Source: Blasia pusilla
Lineage: Eukaryota > Marchantiophyta > Marchantiopsida > Blasiales
Length of the DNA stretch: 64,000 nt
Assembly: GCA_050084515.1 (NCBI GenBank)
Contig: CM114275.1
Span: 12,710,001-12,774,000, forward strand
Direction: 5' to 3'
Shown: positions 13,341 to 25,207 of the stretch, in pieces
How the letters are laid out: each line of letters starts with the position of its first letter
Numbering within the stretch: the first letter of the stretch is position 1
Position numbers and translations under genes: made by a program
Notes under the pieces: generated by a model
Seen by the model: only the letters and a program-made list of their open reading frames with translations
The model's database searches: none
What the model was told of the DNA's origin: nothing

Positions 13341-13475
13341 TTATCCTTGGTGAGCGAGAACTTGGGGTCCTGGGATCAGCCGGACGCTTGGGAAATTTCA
13401 AGGTAGCGGCTAGACTCGGATGCTCGAGGAGGGACGCAAGAAACGAGGAGGAGATCTGAGTGAGTTGGCTTGGAG

Positions 13476-13913
13476 ATGGCGATCGAGGGAGAACAACCCA
13501 AGAAGCGCCGAATCAAGCGACGTGAACCGAGAGAGGAACCAATGCCGGACCGTGAAGCTATAGAGGAGTCGGAGACTCCCGAAGAGCTGAACGTCAGTCG
13601 TGAGGACGTCCCAGTGGCGACTCCTTCCGCGGGGCCAGTGGGCCCAAACTCAGGGGAAAGGACGGAGTCAAGCCAGACGTTGGACTTGTTGAAGGTGTTG
13701 GTGGAGCAGATGTCCCAGCAAAGCAAGCGGATTGCCGAGTTAGAGGCCACTCGAAACCCGAGTGCGGGCAAAAAGCTCTGCAAGACGAACCTGCCCACGC
13801 CATTTATCGGAGTGGGCGCTCATGAAAGTGAAGGATTTCCTTACGGAAGGCTGGAATATGCCGAGGCGCGAGAAAGGTCACGAAAGCAGGACATCTATCT
13901 TTGCAATTTGTAG
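13476..13913 (+). pseudogene. Truncated gag N-terminal region of the gypsy element
   Basis: An ATG 136 bases after the primer binding site opens a frame of 145 codons. The product is very charged at the start (KKRRIKRREPREEP), then Ser/Thr/Pro/Gly-rich, then a helix LDLLKVLVEQMSQQSKRIAE typical of the poorly conserved N-terminus of gypsy Gag. The usual Retrotrans_gag core and zinc knuckle do not follow: after about codon 105 the sequence loses this character and the frame stops. The element therefore appears deleted from about 13.85 kb on. Identity as gag rests mainly on position. Confidence 0.6.
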
Positions 13914-16190
13914 GCCATATTGGGATGGTCCATAAGATGATATGATGACCACATTGGCAACATTCATGGGAAGTGTCATTGAGTTTTTGGAGGGGAATGC
14001 CCATACAAAGGACACCCTGGTAACAGATAGTTCCATTGAGAGACATGCAATGACGAAGATCTCTTTGTATGGTATGGAGACCTCTTCATCATTGTGGGGT
14101 ATGAGCATTTATTTGTAGAAGTATAGATGAGCTTGTAAGGCAAGCATGGAGCCATGCTCTTATTTTGGCGCAGGGAGAGTAAGGTTACGGTCGTACTCTT
14201 GGAGTGGAGACTTGAAAATGTTGGATTTCAAACTTGTTGTTGGTGAGTCATATGAAAAGGGTATAAGAGTGCTAGATCTCAAGAGGTGCAACCACCATGT
14301 TGGTTTATGATGGTTGTTTTAGAGGGTGACATATGTCTTGTTGACCCTCCCTCTTGACACACTTGCTACTAGATGATGGTTATGTCCCCAATATTTTAAG
14401 GGTAGTAGAGCATATCATGTTGATGTGATGTGTGCTACCTAGTGTTAGGAGACAAGAGTGCCATTTAGGGGTGCAATTGTGTGGTCTTGGTGTACATGCA
14501 TGAGTGTATTTTTGTATGTATATGGATCTACCTGTGTTTTGGAAAGATTGGTGATGTTTGTTGTGTAGATGGGATCTACAATATGGATTGTATAGCAACA
14601 TGTATGTGCATAAAAATTGTCATATCTCTGTTAGTCGATAGATAAAATATTATCGTGTTAACGTCGCAAAGATCGTGTAAGTAGTTTGGTTGCACATAAA
14701 TTTGTCAAATGGGGTTGGAGATAGCTTCATAACGTCTACATTTTCTTTTTTATGAAAATCCCTCTCTTTTGGTATCTTGGACCAGGATCACTTATTGACC
14801 GAGTTGAAGGTCATCTAGTAACCTATGCTCACATATTATGGCTTTTGGGCTATTTTCAAGGGAAGAGCTATTTTGAATATTCTCAAGGGTATATATATGT
14901 GAGAAAGATCGCTTTCACAAACCACCTTTCTCATGTTTTGCCTTTGGAATATTCAAAATTTTAGGTTTTGCTAAGAGCTTGGATGTTACAGATTGGATTT
15001 CCTTATGGCACAAGATGGATATGGCTTGATATGCATGTGTCAATTCACGATTGGAGTTAATCAAGTGAGCTGATTTTACTATGATTTTTTGTGGTTTTGG
15101 TGTGTACGCATGAGTGCATTTTTATACGTGTAGAGATTTTCCATGTGTTTTTTGTGTATATGTGATCAGTAATATGGATTGTGTAGCAATACATATGCTC
15201 ATAATTCATACAAAAGAGGATCAACAAAGACAAAATGAGCCTCCAAGTTCTTTCTCCTGAAGGTATACCCTCACTTCCCAAGCCCCCTTCTTGGCCATAG
15301 AAATCACCGCCTTAACCCCAAACTTGCAAAAGTGGATGAAGGGTCTGTTTCTATTTTTCTACTTTCTATAAAGAGAAGATGAAGTGAGGTCTCTCAAATT
15401 TGAGGACTTGCCCAAAATAGTAAATTTTTAAATAGGCCATCCCTACTTATAGTGGATGTTATCTTGGGTCCATGGTGGCAATGCCTATTAGTTATTGGAT
15501 ATGTTGGCATTTGCCAAGAGGATGGGCTAGAATGAGATAAAATTTCTTACATGAAACTCATCCTATTATTTTCATGATGGAGGACTAGGCTAGTAGGCAT
15601 GACATGGGATGAGCAGGGACATACTTTGGTGGATCAGAGGCTCCACCCTAACACCGACAAGCAAGCGTGAACTATAAAGTTCTCTACAAGAATGAAGGAG
15701 TTGCCTTAGATGTTATTGAAATCATATAGATAGTTGTAGGGTTGAGATATGGAAATGCATGCTATCTTACTTGAGTGTTCAATTAAGGTTTGGTTGAACA
15801 GTGAGCATTTTTGGAGACCGGTTTGATTTCACCTCCACTTTGTTTTGCAATGTTTATAAGGAGAGAGATGACACTAATTGGGGGTGCAATGATGATGAAG
15901 AGGCATCTTTGGACTTCATACAATATAACATGAGGGAAAAGAGAGATGATAAGTACGGTGAGAGTTCATTTTTCTATTGCAAGTAATACTAGAGGGAGAG
16001 CAAGTGTCAACTATTTGAGAGGTTTTTTTACTAGCGATTATTCTTCTCCTCTCCTAAAAATATCACAAGAGAGGCTTGGGAGCCATTGATTGGTCCTAGG
16101 TTGATAAGAACAAAAGGAGAAAAAACTAACAATTCCATAGGAGTTCCATAAATTTTTTTGCATCTAGCATGCATTGGATGAATTGGGTAC
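13914..16190. other. AT-rich DNA, no gene recognised
   Basis: Only short frames occur, some overlapping on opposite strands (13878-14108 minus, 14752-14964 plus, 15801-15986 plus). None shows a domain. From 14.4 to 15.2 kb two loosely similar stretches recur (TGGTCTTGGTGTACATGCATG near 14480, TGGTTTTGGTGTGTACGCATG near 15090, each followed by GAGTG(T/C)ATTTTT), which suggests a diverged duplicated repeat. No boundary could be defined. Confidence 0.45.
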
Positions 16191-17208
16191 ACTAAAGGCC
16201 CATGAGTTTGGATCGAAGCTTGTCAAATGGGAAATTTTGTTGCAAGAGTATAACTTTTAGGTTTTCAAATGTCATACTTACATCATAGCAAGTACAATGG
16301 GTGCTATAGAATGGGATTGAGTCCTACACCAAGCTAAGAGGATATATGTGCTTAGAGTTTGGGAAGGATGGTCCAATATAGATGGCATCTTATCCTTTGG
16401 AGTGAGTAGGAGTCATGACTTATGCTCATGAGGAGTTGCTTCATTTTGGAATGAAGAATACTTAGAGCTTGACTCAAATTCAATATTCGTGGTATACTAT
16501 GAAAATTGATGCTCTAGAATTTTTAGCCAAATGCATAATTTTAAATTTAGTATAAGGTGTGAGCATTTTTCAATGTTCTCACACTCTAGTTGTATCCATT
16601 GCGGATGATGGGATTAGGGTAGTTTTAAATTCTAGAGTTTGCAAGGTTTTTTCCATGGACGATACATCAAGATGTGTTGGTGATGGTGGACCACTTCTCC
16701 GAGTGGATTGAGTTGGTGGTAGTTTTGGATAGATTAAGCAAGGATGCGGCTACTACATTTCATGATCAAGTGTTGAGTCATTTTGGTGCACCAACAAAGC
16801 TCTTGATGAACCAAGGTATTGAGTTCAAGGATAAATTCCACACCTTGTATGATTTTGAATTGATAGATCATCGCACAACTTCTCAAGATCATTTAGAGGC
16901 AAATGGTTTGGATAAAAAAGAGTTGTACAGACGATGAAGAGAGGATTCCATTGCTATGCAAGTATGGACTATTAAAAGAACACTTATAAGACTATGACCT
17001 ACAATTACCATGGTTGGTCATGGCATGGGTTTCTATTTCAATATATTGGGAAATATCCTTGGATCCATTTTCACCATATTTCTTGGTCTATAGGAGGATG
17101 TGTGCAAGGTTGCAAGGAAACAAACATGTCAAATGGATCCCCTCCCAATTTTTTCCGTATCTTGATGACTCGCACAAGTTTAAAACTTGGGAACTGTTGC
17201 GGGCTTAG
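16191..17208 (+). pseudogene. Ty3/gypsy pol remnant: RNase H tail and integrase core
   Basis: Near 16190-16270 the plus strand reads KAHEFGSKLVKWEILLQEYN, the end of the gypsy RNase H domain. At 16674-16937 there is MLVMVDHFSEWIELVVVLD, then FGAPTKLLMNQGIEF (second catalytic Asp region, here Asn) and IDHRTTSQDHLEANGL, the usual integrase order up to the region of the third acidic residue. After a frameshift, 17014-17208 adds SLDPFSPYFLVYRRMCA, the integrase segment that follows. Stops and shifts break it throughout; no LTRs belong to it. It is on the opposite strand to the 11.4-12.0 kb remnant and so a separate insertion or rearranged copy. Confidence 0.75.
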
Positions 17209-17209
17209 A

Positions 17210-17313
17210 TTATGGCAGATGGGCAGGAAGCAGCCCACACGTGACTTGCACATGGGTGCCCTGACCCGCATGGACATGTCCACGGACATGGACTTTGACC
17301 GTGTGCAACCTTA
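17210..17313 (-). repeat. Partial inverted-repeat element, copy E
   Basis: It holds GCATGGACATGTCCACGGAC followed by ATGGACTTTGACCGTGTGCAACCTT, one terminus of the family described at 1-275. Upstream lie words of the GC-rich interior type (GGGCAGGAAGCAGCCCACAC). The other terminus is absent. Confidence 0.5.
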
Positions 17314-17321
17314 GATGTTTG

Positions 17322-17344
17322 TATATATATATATATATATATAT
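17322..17344. repeat. (TA)n microsatellite
   Basis: Uninterrupted alternation of T and A of about 23 bases, immediately after repeat copy E. Confidence 0.95.
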
Positions 17345-17503
17345 ACCACCCTCAAAATATTACAAGAATTTTGAGCAAACGTATGTAAATACACACTTTT
17401 GCTTAACATCCTAGTAATACTTTGAGATATGCAACCACTCAAGATGGCGGTTATCGATTATGAATTTTTTAGATTTTATCATGGAGATTATGTCTATCTT
17501 TAG

Positions 17504-17746
17504 TATTGAAGATTGAGTTACAGTCAAGCTCATGAGATACTTAAACTGCTACATTTGGTACTCACACGAAGTAGAGAAGCTTAATCTTGGTTAGTCAGTT
17601 AATCACGAATATCTTAACTAGGGTTAGTTAATCACAGTTAGTCTAACTCGAGACTATGGTTAAGGGTAGGGTTATGGTTGCTTGTACATATCCTATGTAA
17701 TTGAGAAGAGGACCAGCCTCCACTCATTCTCTCATTGGTTCTCCAT

Positions 17747-17799
<53 letters not shown>

Positions 17800-17839
17800 C
17801 CGTTTTCCACCAATTATGCTTGTTTAGTAGTTTTCCACA
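17504..17839 (+). repeat. 5' LTR of the 17.5-kb copia element
   Basis: 336 bases, from TATTGAAGATTGAGTTACAG to GTTTTCCACA. It contains a long (TG)n run at about 17748-17797, much longer than in the partner LTR. The word CTATGTAATTGAG near 17693 sits where a promoter of the LTR might lie, but no clean TATA box could be assigned. Confidence 0.93.
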
Positions 17840-17851
17840 TTGAATCAGAGC
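17840..17851 (+). other. Degenerate primer binding site
   Basis: TTGAATCAGAGC directly follows the 5' LTR and matches the initiator tRNA-Met complement TGGTATCAGAGC at 10 of 12 bases. Confidence 0.75.
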
Positions 17852-18359
17852 GGGAGGAGAATATCACTTGAAATTATTTGTGTTTGAAGAGAGAAGAGAG
17901 GCGAGAGAAAGAAAATTTTCAGTTTGGGAGAAGGAAATTTTATTCAGAGCTGAGTGGGTACAGATTTCAGGTGGAGCTTTGACGGTGATAAAACTTTGGA
18001 GGCGTTTTTTAGCGCTTTCCCAATCGATTCTGCCGTCTGGGTTTGCTTTGGCTGGAATGACACCAAAGTCTTGTTATAGCTATCTTATAGAGCTTGTCGA
18101 GAGCTTTCCAACGCACCCAAAATCGCTTGATCCTGACACTCTGAGCTCCTCCAGTAGCAATTTCAGTGCAGGAAAGTGCCATTAGTGAAGAAAAGTTGTG
18201 CAGTTTGCTCTCTACAGGCCAATTTCAATTAGTTCTTTCATACAGTTGATCAATTTTGGAAAATTTCTGGTTGATTTTTGTATTGGAGTGGTCTATGATT
18301 CAATTGGAGCAATAGAAAGCCTGAAATCGTTTATCATTGAGTATTCCTCAATAATAATC

Positions 18360-19215
18360 ATAAGCAAGAAGCTAGACAAGCAGAATTACAATGTTTGGAA
18401 GTTTCGCATGAAACAATTTCTCATGGGTCAAGAACTATGGGAGCTTGTCACAATTGATGAGGCCGAGCCAAAAGGTGACTCAACATACTTGAATGTTTGT
18501 GTTTGGAAAAAACGTGCAAGGCAAGTAATCCACTACATTTCAATAACGATCAGTTCGCCAATGATATGTCACATCAAGATGTTGATACTCCAAAGGAGGC
18601 CTGGGATGTATTGGAAAAGCTACTCCAGACATCTACAAAGGCCAAAAAGCTTCAATTGAAACAACAATTGAATGAAGTGAGGAAATGATCGCAGAGCATC
18701 AATGATTATATTTTGAGTATCAGACATATTGTTGATCAGTTGAATAGCATTGGAGTGACAGTAGAAGATCATGATCTGATTTTATTTAGTCTTCAAGGCC
18801 TTCCAAAGGATTAAAAATCCTTTGAGATCTCTATCTCTGTGAGAGAGAAGTATCCAACCTTTCAAGAGTTAGTTCGTGTGTTGATCAGTGAAGAGATGCG
18901 CCTAGTAGACAGCAGTAGCTCGTCTAGTTTGCAAGAGAGTGCACTATTTGCAGGTTATGGATCAAACAGAGGCAGGGATAATGGCAGAAAATTTTGTGGT
19001 CGTGGTGGATATCAAGGATATGGAGGAAGAGGCACTCAATATAACGTCACTCAATCAACTACGAACCAGTACCAGACACAATCACAAGGTCGTGATGGTG
19101 GAAACCGTTGGGGTCAAGGTCAGCAACAGAGGGTTCCTGGATCTTGAAATTAGTGTGGGATAAAGGATCACTATGCAAATTTTTGCTTCAAGAAGAAGGC
19201 AGATATGAGAACAGG
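18360..19215 (+). pseudogene. Copia gag (broken)
   Basis: The recognisable protein starts with SKKLDKQNYNVWKFRMKQFL, the conserved N-terminal motif of copia Gag, and continues into the UBN2 region (DVLEKLLQTSTKAKKLQLKQ, then INDYILSIRHIVDQL). A Gly/Arg/Gln-rich basic stretch at about 18950-19135 precedes a damaged zinc knuckle (NxCGIKDHYANFCFKK, the first Cys codon lost). The frame shifts once near 18490 and stops interrupt it (TGA at about 18686, TAA at about 18812, TGA and TAG at about 19144-19152). The true start codon is unclear. Gag would form the virus-like particle in the cytoplasm if intact. Confidence 0.88.
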
Positions 19216-19237
19216 AGCCTTACATCAATAAAACTAT

Positions 19238-22200
19238 GTGGAGCAACATCATATCACGTATACCGGTAAAGTTCCAATAGCACAAGATGATCTTTGTGCT
19301 CTTGGAAATATTCTCTATGTTCCTACCATTGCAAGAAATCTGATCTCTGTAGGACAGATAGTAGAACAGGGTTACCAAGTGAAGTTTAACGCAGATGGTT
19401 GTTTCATTGAAACAATGGATGACCAGACTACGATAGCCAAAGGAACTAGATCTGGCAGAATGTTCAAATTAGATGTTTCTATGCGAGAGATTCAAACAAC
19501 AATGTATGGTCAAATCGGCCAACAAGTCACAGATCTAAATGTGTGGCATAAAAGAATTGGACATCTGAATCTTCAAAGATTACAAAGTCTTTCATCATCT
19601 AATATGATAATAGGACTTCCTAAATTAGCAAGTCTTGCTACGTTAGAGGTATGTCATGCTTGCCAATTTGGAAAACAAGCTAGATTTCTTTTTCCAAAGC
19701 AAGGTAGAAGAGCATCCAAGATATTGGAATTGATCCACAGTGATGTGTGGACAACATCACAACATAGCCCTAGTGGTTGCCAGTACTTTGTTTCATTTAT
19801 TGATGACTTCTCTAGGTATATATGGGTATACTTTCTGAAAGCCAAGTCAGAGGTATTCTCAATGTTCCAAATATTTAGAGTTCTAGTAGAGAAGCAGACT
19901 GGACAACACATTCTGAAATTGCGTTGTGATGGAGGAGGAGAGTATCTTTCAATAGAGTTTTATGGACTATTTACGTCAGAATGGCATCCAACCTCAAGTG
20001 ACTTGCCGTTACACTCCACAACAAAATGGAGTGGTTGAGAGGAAGAATTGACATATTGCTGAAGCGGCACGAGTTGTGTTGAATGAGAAGAACATGCATA
20101 AGGTGTATTGGGCAGAGGCTATAGCATGTGCAGTCTTCTTAATCAACTGAATTCCAACATTTGGAGTTCATGATAAAACTCCATCCGAAGTCTTCACAAA
20201 AAGTAAACCTGATTTTTTCTTCTTGAAAGTATTTGGCCGTATTTGTTATGCTCATATTCCTTTTGAGAGACGTAAAAAATTAGACCCCAAGTCTGAAAGA
20301 TGTATCTTCATTGGCTATGCTGATGGAACTAAGGGATATAAGTGCTACATTCCATCCTCTAGGCAGCTTACTATTAGTCAAGATGTTGTCTTTGATAAGC
20401 TAAAGTCATGGTATGCTCCATCTGAGCCTATTCCACCTCTAAACTTGTTTGGTGAGGGTGAGAATATGACTATAAACCAACTGACATTTTCTTCAACTTC
20501 CCCAAGTACTAGTGTAGGATTAGGAGAGATCTTAGATTCACGAGTTAAATATGTGAGTCCATGGACGGAAAGAGTACATATTCAGTCTGTTGACACTAGT
20601 CAGAGCTCGAGTTAGGTGTTAGAGGCATCTACCTCTGAACAACAACTTCGTAGATCAAGAAGAGTTACACATCCAGTTTATAGATTCATAAATGAAGGTT
20701 TCCTTGCGACACATCATGCATATATGATGACTACCCTTCAAGAGCAGAAGCCGAGTTGTTTTGAAGTAGCTGCGAGTAAAGCCAAATGGATTGAAGTTAT
20801 GGAGGAAGAGCTTGTTGCATTCAGACATCAACAAACATGAGAGCTGGTTGATATACCTTTCGCTAAGGAAGGTATTGGTTGCAAATGGGTTTACAAAATC
20901 AAGCGCAATCAAGATGGTACAATTAACAGATACAAAGCGAGATTAGTGGCTAAGGGCTATGCACAACAATATGGTATCGATTATGCGGAAAAATTTAGCC
21001 CTGTTGCAAAGATGGCGACTACAAGAACAGTGGTTGCAATTGTAGTAAGTAAGAAGTGGAGATTACATCACATGGACGTCAAGAATGCCTTCTTGAATGG
21101 AGATATATACGAGGAGGTATATATGACTCAACCACCTACATACGAGCATGCAAAGTTTCCATTTCGCGTATGTAGGTTGAAGAAAGCTCTATACGGGCTC
21201 AAACAAGCTTCAAGGGCTTGGTATGGCAAGATTACATACGTCCTACAAGAGTTGGGTTTTAGGGTATGTTATTCTGATTCCTCTTCATATGTCTTGAGAG
21301 GACAAGATCATACAGTTCTTATTATGTTGTATGTTGATGATCTCTTGATTACTTGAAGTATTGAAGAAATGGTACAACAAGTCAAGCTTAAGTTACAAGC
21401 AGAATTTGATATGAAGGACTTGGGAGAACTCAAGTCCTTCCTTGGTATTGAGTTTATCAAGGTTGGAGAGAGCATGTGGTTAGTACAACGATAATATGCT
21501 CTTCATATGCTTTTAAAATATGGTATGACGACATGTAGGTCAATCTCTATACCGTTGGACCACAGCCTGAAGCTACGAGTGGATGAAGGAGAACTGCTTG
21601 CAGATTCTAATATGTACAGGCGCATGGTTGGAAGTTTGATCTATCTTACTATAGCCACACCAGATTTGAGTTATGCTGTTGGCCTAGTGAGTCAGTTTAT
21701 GCAAGCACCTCGAAAACCTCACCTCGATACTGTGAGGAGGATTATGCTGTATGTGAAATTCTCTATTCAATTTGAGCTTCAATTTGAACCTTCTCCGAGT
21801 TTTCAATTACAGGGATTCACAGATGCTGAGTGGACAAGAAGCGTGTCTGATCGACACTCCACATTTGGTTATTCATTTACTTTGGGAAGCGCAGCTATAA
21901 GTTGGGCTTCAAAGATGCAACCTACAATTGCTTTATCTTCAACAGAGACTGAGTAAAAAGGAGCAACCAATGCAACATGTGAGGCGGTGTGGCTTCATCG
22001 ATTACTTGTTGAGATTGGTGTTAGTAACTTAGGATCTAGTGTAATATATGCAGAAAATATTTAGTAGCATCAAGCTTGCTAATAACCCTGTGTTTCATGC
22101 TCGTACAAAACATGTTGAGGTGCACTATCATTTTATCAGAGAGAAAGTACTTGCAAGAGAAATTGATCTTGTGTATATAGGTAAAGATCAACAAATTGCT

Positions 22201-22305
22201 GACATCTTTACAAAGGCATTGTCTAGAGATAAGTTTGAGATGTTTAGAAAGGATTTAGGCGTTAGAGATATCAATATGAGCTTAAGGGGGATTATTGAAG
22301 AGTGA
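19238..22305 (+). pseudogene. Copia pol: integrase, reverse transcriptase, RNase H (broken)
   Basis: Integrase: the HHCC finger is visible as VWHKRIGHLN...CHACQFGK, followed by the core (LELIHSDVWTTS, FIDDFSRYIWVYFLKAKSEV, RCDGGGEY). After a frameshift near 19990 come the integrase C-terminus (FGRICYAHIP, KLDPKSERCIFIGYADGTKG) and, from about 20830, the reverse transcriptase (YKARLVAKGYAQQYGIDYAE, LHHMDVKNAFLNGDIYEEVY, LYGLKQASRAWY, catalytic YVDD at about 21340). RNase H follows (GFTDAEWTRSVSDRHSTFGY, then AISWASKMQPTIALSSTETE) and the tail (VFHARTKHVEVHYHFIRE, QQIADIFTKALSRDKFEMF), with one more frameshift near 22045. Premature stops occur near 20048, 20149, 20614, 20839, 21356, 21493 and 21955. 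Confidence 0.93.
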
Positions 22306-22596
22306 GTTACAGTCAAGCTCATGAGACACCTGAACTGCTACATTTGGTACTCACACGAAGTGGGGAAGCTTAATCTTGGTTAGTCAGTTTAGCATGAATA
22401 TCTTAACTAGGGTTAGTTAATCACAGTTAGTCTAACTCGAGACTATGGTTAAGGGTAGGGTTAGGGTTTCTTGTACATATCCTATATAATTGAGAAGAGG
22501 ACCAGCCTCCACTCATTCTCTCATTGGTTCTCCATGGTGGTGTGTGTGTGTGAGAGCCGTTTTCCACCAATTATGCTTGTTTAGCAGTTTTCCACA
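22293..22596 (+). repeat. 3' LTR of the 17.5-kb copia element
   Basis: 304 bases, homologous to 17504-17839 from TATTGAAGAGTGAGTTACAG to GTTTTCCACA. It is preceded by the purine-rich tract TTAAGGGGGA (22282-22291). Its TG run is only about 16 bases (22535-22552), which explains most of the 32-base length difference from the 5' LTR. Confidence 0.93.
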
Positions 22597-22601
22597 TTTA
22601 G

Positions 22602-25163
22602 TAGAGATCCCCAAGAAAATTGGACATGATAGGATGACACACCATTTTCTTATATGGAAGACATACTATTTTCCATATGCCTTTAGGAATCCTCTTGTTA
22701 GATGATCATGAAGGTACTTTTTGGAAAGATCATGAGCATAACTCTGCACCATGTCCCTTCCAAATGTAAAAAATTTTGATGGGATTGTTGATATGAGTTT
22801 GAGAGTGGCCCCTCCTGGATTGAGATGTATGTTATGAGGGTTTAATAAGGCAGTAGCTATGATCTTTTTTATGATGGGTGTTTGAGAGGATGACATATGT
22901 CGTGTTTGATACCTCTTCTTGACTTGGTTCCTTAGGGATGTTGGCTTTGTCTTGGCTATAGATACATTTTATGGATAGACTATAATGCTCAATAATCCTC
23001 TCAGAAATAAGAGCTTCTAGGCTCAAAACGAGAAAGTGTGGAAAATTGAGGCGAGTGGGGGGAATTAGAAAGAAGAGAAAGGTGGGGCTAACATGGACAA
23101 GTCCTTCCATAAGATTGACGTAAGTCCATAGACATGAACATGTCTGTGGACACCGACTTTATCCATATACAACCTTGCCTATATGGAGTGAGAGGGATCT
23201 AATTATTATCTACCAGGGTGATTGAATGTGTCTAATTATTTGTGTATAGATGTTTTAGGATTCTTAGGATAGATAGATCTTCGATATATGCAGGTTACCC
23301 ATGTGTATTGCACAATAGATCTGATAACTTTAGAGAGGTAGGAGAGATTATATGTAGGCCTAATGAAATGATTTTAGGAGTTCTTTGGTGACCTACTATA
23401 TATCTTAGAGAGGATATGCATGTGTGTGGAGGTTGATCATCCTCTCCTATTATGTTTGGTGGCACATTATTACATATCATGTAGTGGTACCACTCAAGGC
23501 TATGGGCCTCATTGTGGACGATATTTGAGGGATTGACTTCTTGGGAGAGACCTTTCCTTATTGAAAATACACATGCTCTCTAACTAGAAGTGTAAGTTTT
23601 AATTTAGTTGAGGGGGATACAATACATATACTCTCTGACTAGAAGTGTAGGTTTTAATTTCGTTGAGGGGGATTAGGTATGACACTTCAACTCCAAGTTA
23701 CATGCTTTAGGAGTAGTAGCATAGGCATATATTCTCTAATGTTGGGCCTACCAATTGAGATGCCTTTACAACCATGCATGATTGATATAGCTCATCCTTT
23801 CCTATTAAGTCCATGGTTTTTCTACTAGATTTAAAAATTTTCAAAATTGAAGGGTTTTTTAATTTAATTGAAGATATTATTAAGAACCCATATGGGATGT
23901 ATTTGTGTCTCATCGACACATGCCAAGTTTCTAATCTAATAGATATCTCTCTAATTTACAAAAATATACATTTTTCATTGCAAGAAACTTAGTTTTATTT
24001 AGAAATTATTCTTAAATTATTCAAGCTCTACAAAAGGCAAGAGAGATTTCATTGGTCTCTTATTCTCTCTTCTTTCATGTAAAATATAGATGAAACTAAT
24101 CATTAATAAGTGCACGATCTAATAGATAATCACAAGTTAGTGATTCACCTTAGTTCATTCCCAAAAGAGATAATATGACACCTACATTTCAGAGTATCAT
24201 TTCTTTCAACCATAGCATCATAACATGCTTCTACCCCTATCTCATCCGAGTGATCCCAACCCCTTCCTTCCTTGATCAACAAACTCAAACATGTTGTTAA
24301 GTTAAACACAAATAAACTCATATAGATAATTCGGAACATGGTCATTTCATTAAAAAGTTTCCTTCATTTCATATAATGGAAATTTACATTCTTTCAAAGT
24401 ACTCCACTCCTCAATCTACATCAGCATATCGAGCCTCGTCCACCCTGTGCTATCAAGGAATCCGGACGCTAGCACCCTAGTCCTATCTCACACACATACA
24501 AGGGAGGTGCTCCAACGGCCCAACATGAGAAAAATGGCTTAGGAAAGCCATCTTCCTCTCTTATATAGGGTTGGGAAGAGCCAAAAGGCTCTTCTCCTAA
24601 AAATAGCCCTCCCCTTGGTAACCTGCGCGCACAGGTTATCAGGGGCGGGTGACGTGGTCAACAAGTCACCCGGCTGTAAAAGACCTCAACATGAAAGTTG
24701 TCAGAAACGACGTTCCTGACACAATGGACCTATCCTCAACCTCATCTGACACCGTGGGACAAAGTTACACTCAAAAGAGTATTCTAATTTAAAAAAATAT
24801 TTCTTAAAATTTTACATACTATGATTGAAGAAAAAAAATTTATAAAATATTTTTAATGAATTTTCATTGATAATTTAATAATAAAGAAGCCTTCAATTTA
24901 GAAGAGCCTTTTCTTAAAAATTTTAAACTTTTTTGAAATTTTCAAAATAAAATTTGAATAAAATAAAATTTTCTTCTACCAAGAGACGAGATTAAATTTC
25001 ATGATTTTGATCTTTTCTTAATTTTTTGAACTTATGATTTCTTCATTGAGTCGTTACTTTCTTTAAACATGAGTTTTTGAATTTTACAAAAAAAAAAAGA
25101 AAATTACTTAATCCTCCTAATAATATTTAGATGTGGTATATTTTTATATTATACTAGTAAGAG
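22602..25163. other. AT-rich DNA with a partial inverted-repeat element at about 22980-23177
   Basis: At 22980-23177 a purine-rich stretch is followed by ACATGGACAAGTCCTTCC, GACGTAAGTCCATAGACATG and finally TATACAACCTTG: the right half of the same small element as at 1-275. Elsewhere there are only short frames without domains. At 23580-23680 a phrase is duplicated (TCTCTAACTAGAAGTGTAAG / TCTCTGACTAGAAGTGTAGG, then TTTTAATTT and GTTGAGGGGGAT), about 65 bases apart. A less AT-rich patch at 24420-24760 (with GCGCGCACAGGTTATC) may be an LTR relic; no boundary could be proven. Confidence 0.45.
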
Positions 25164-25207
25164 CCAAGGTTGCACACGGAAAAATTAAAGTCCGTGTGCA
25201 ACCTTGG
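25164..25207. repeat. Perfect palindrome made of two element termini
   Basis: CCAAGGTTGCACACGGA (25164-25180) and its exact reverse complement (25191-25207) enclose a 10-base AT-rich spacer. The arms equal the terminus of the small inverted-repeat family. It looks like a maximally deleted copy or two termini joined head to head. Confidence 0.85.

Larger units (their letters stand above)
17504..22596 (+). mobile_element. Nearly complete Ty1/copia LTR retrotransposon (5.09 kb)
   Basis: Two direct LTRs (17504-17839 and 22293-22596) enclose gag and pol in the order gag, integrase, reverse transcriptase, RNase H, which is diagnostic of copia. The element is flanked by a 5-bp target duplication TTTAG (17499-17503 and 22597-22601). 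A primer binding site follows the first LTR and a purine tract AAGGGGGA precedes the second. Both LTRs now start TA instead of the canonical TG. Ignoring the TG microsatellite, the LTRs differ at about 13 of roughly 290 aligned bases, which makes this one of the younger insertions here, but several stops and about three frameshifts make it non-autonomous. Confidence 0.95.

Noticed and set aside
17514-17839. LTR start at TGAGTTACAG (17514) for the plus-strand copia element
   Set aside because: Both LTRs share ten further bases upstream (TATTGAAGA), and only a start at 17504 gives matching flanks TTTAG on both sides.
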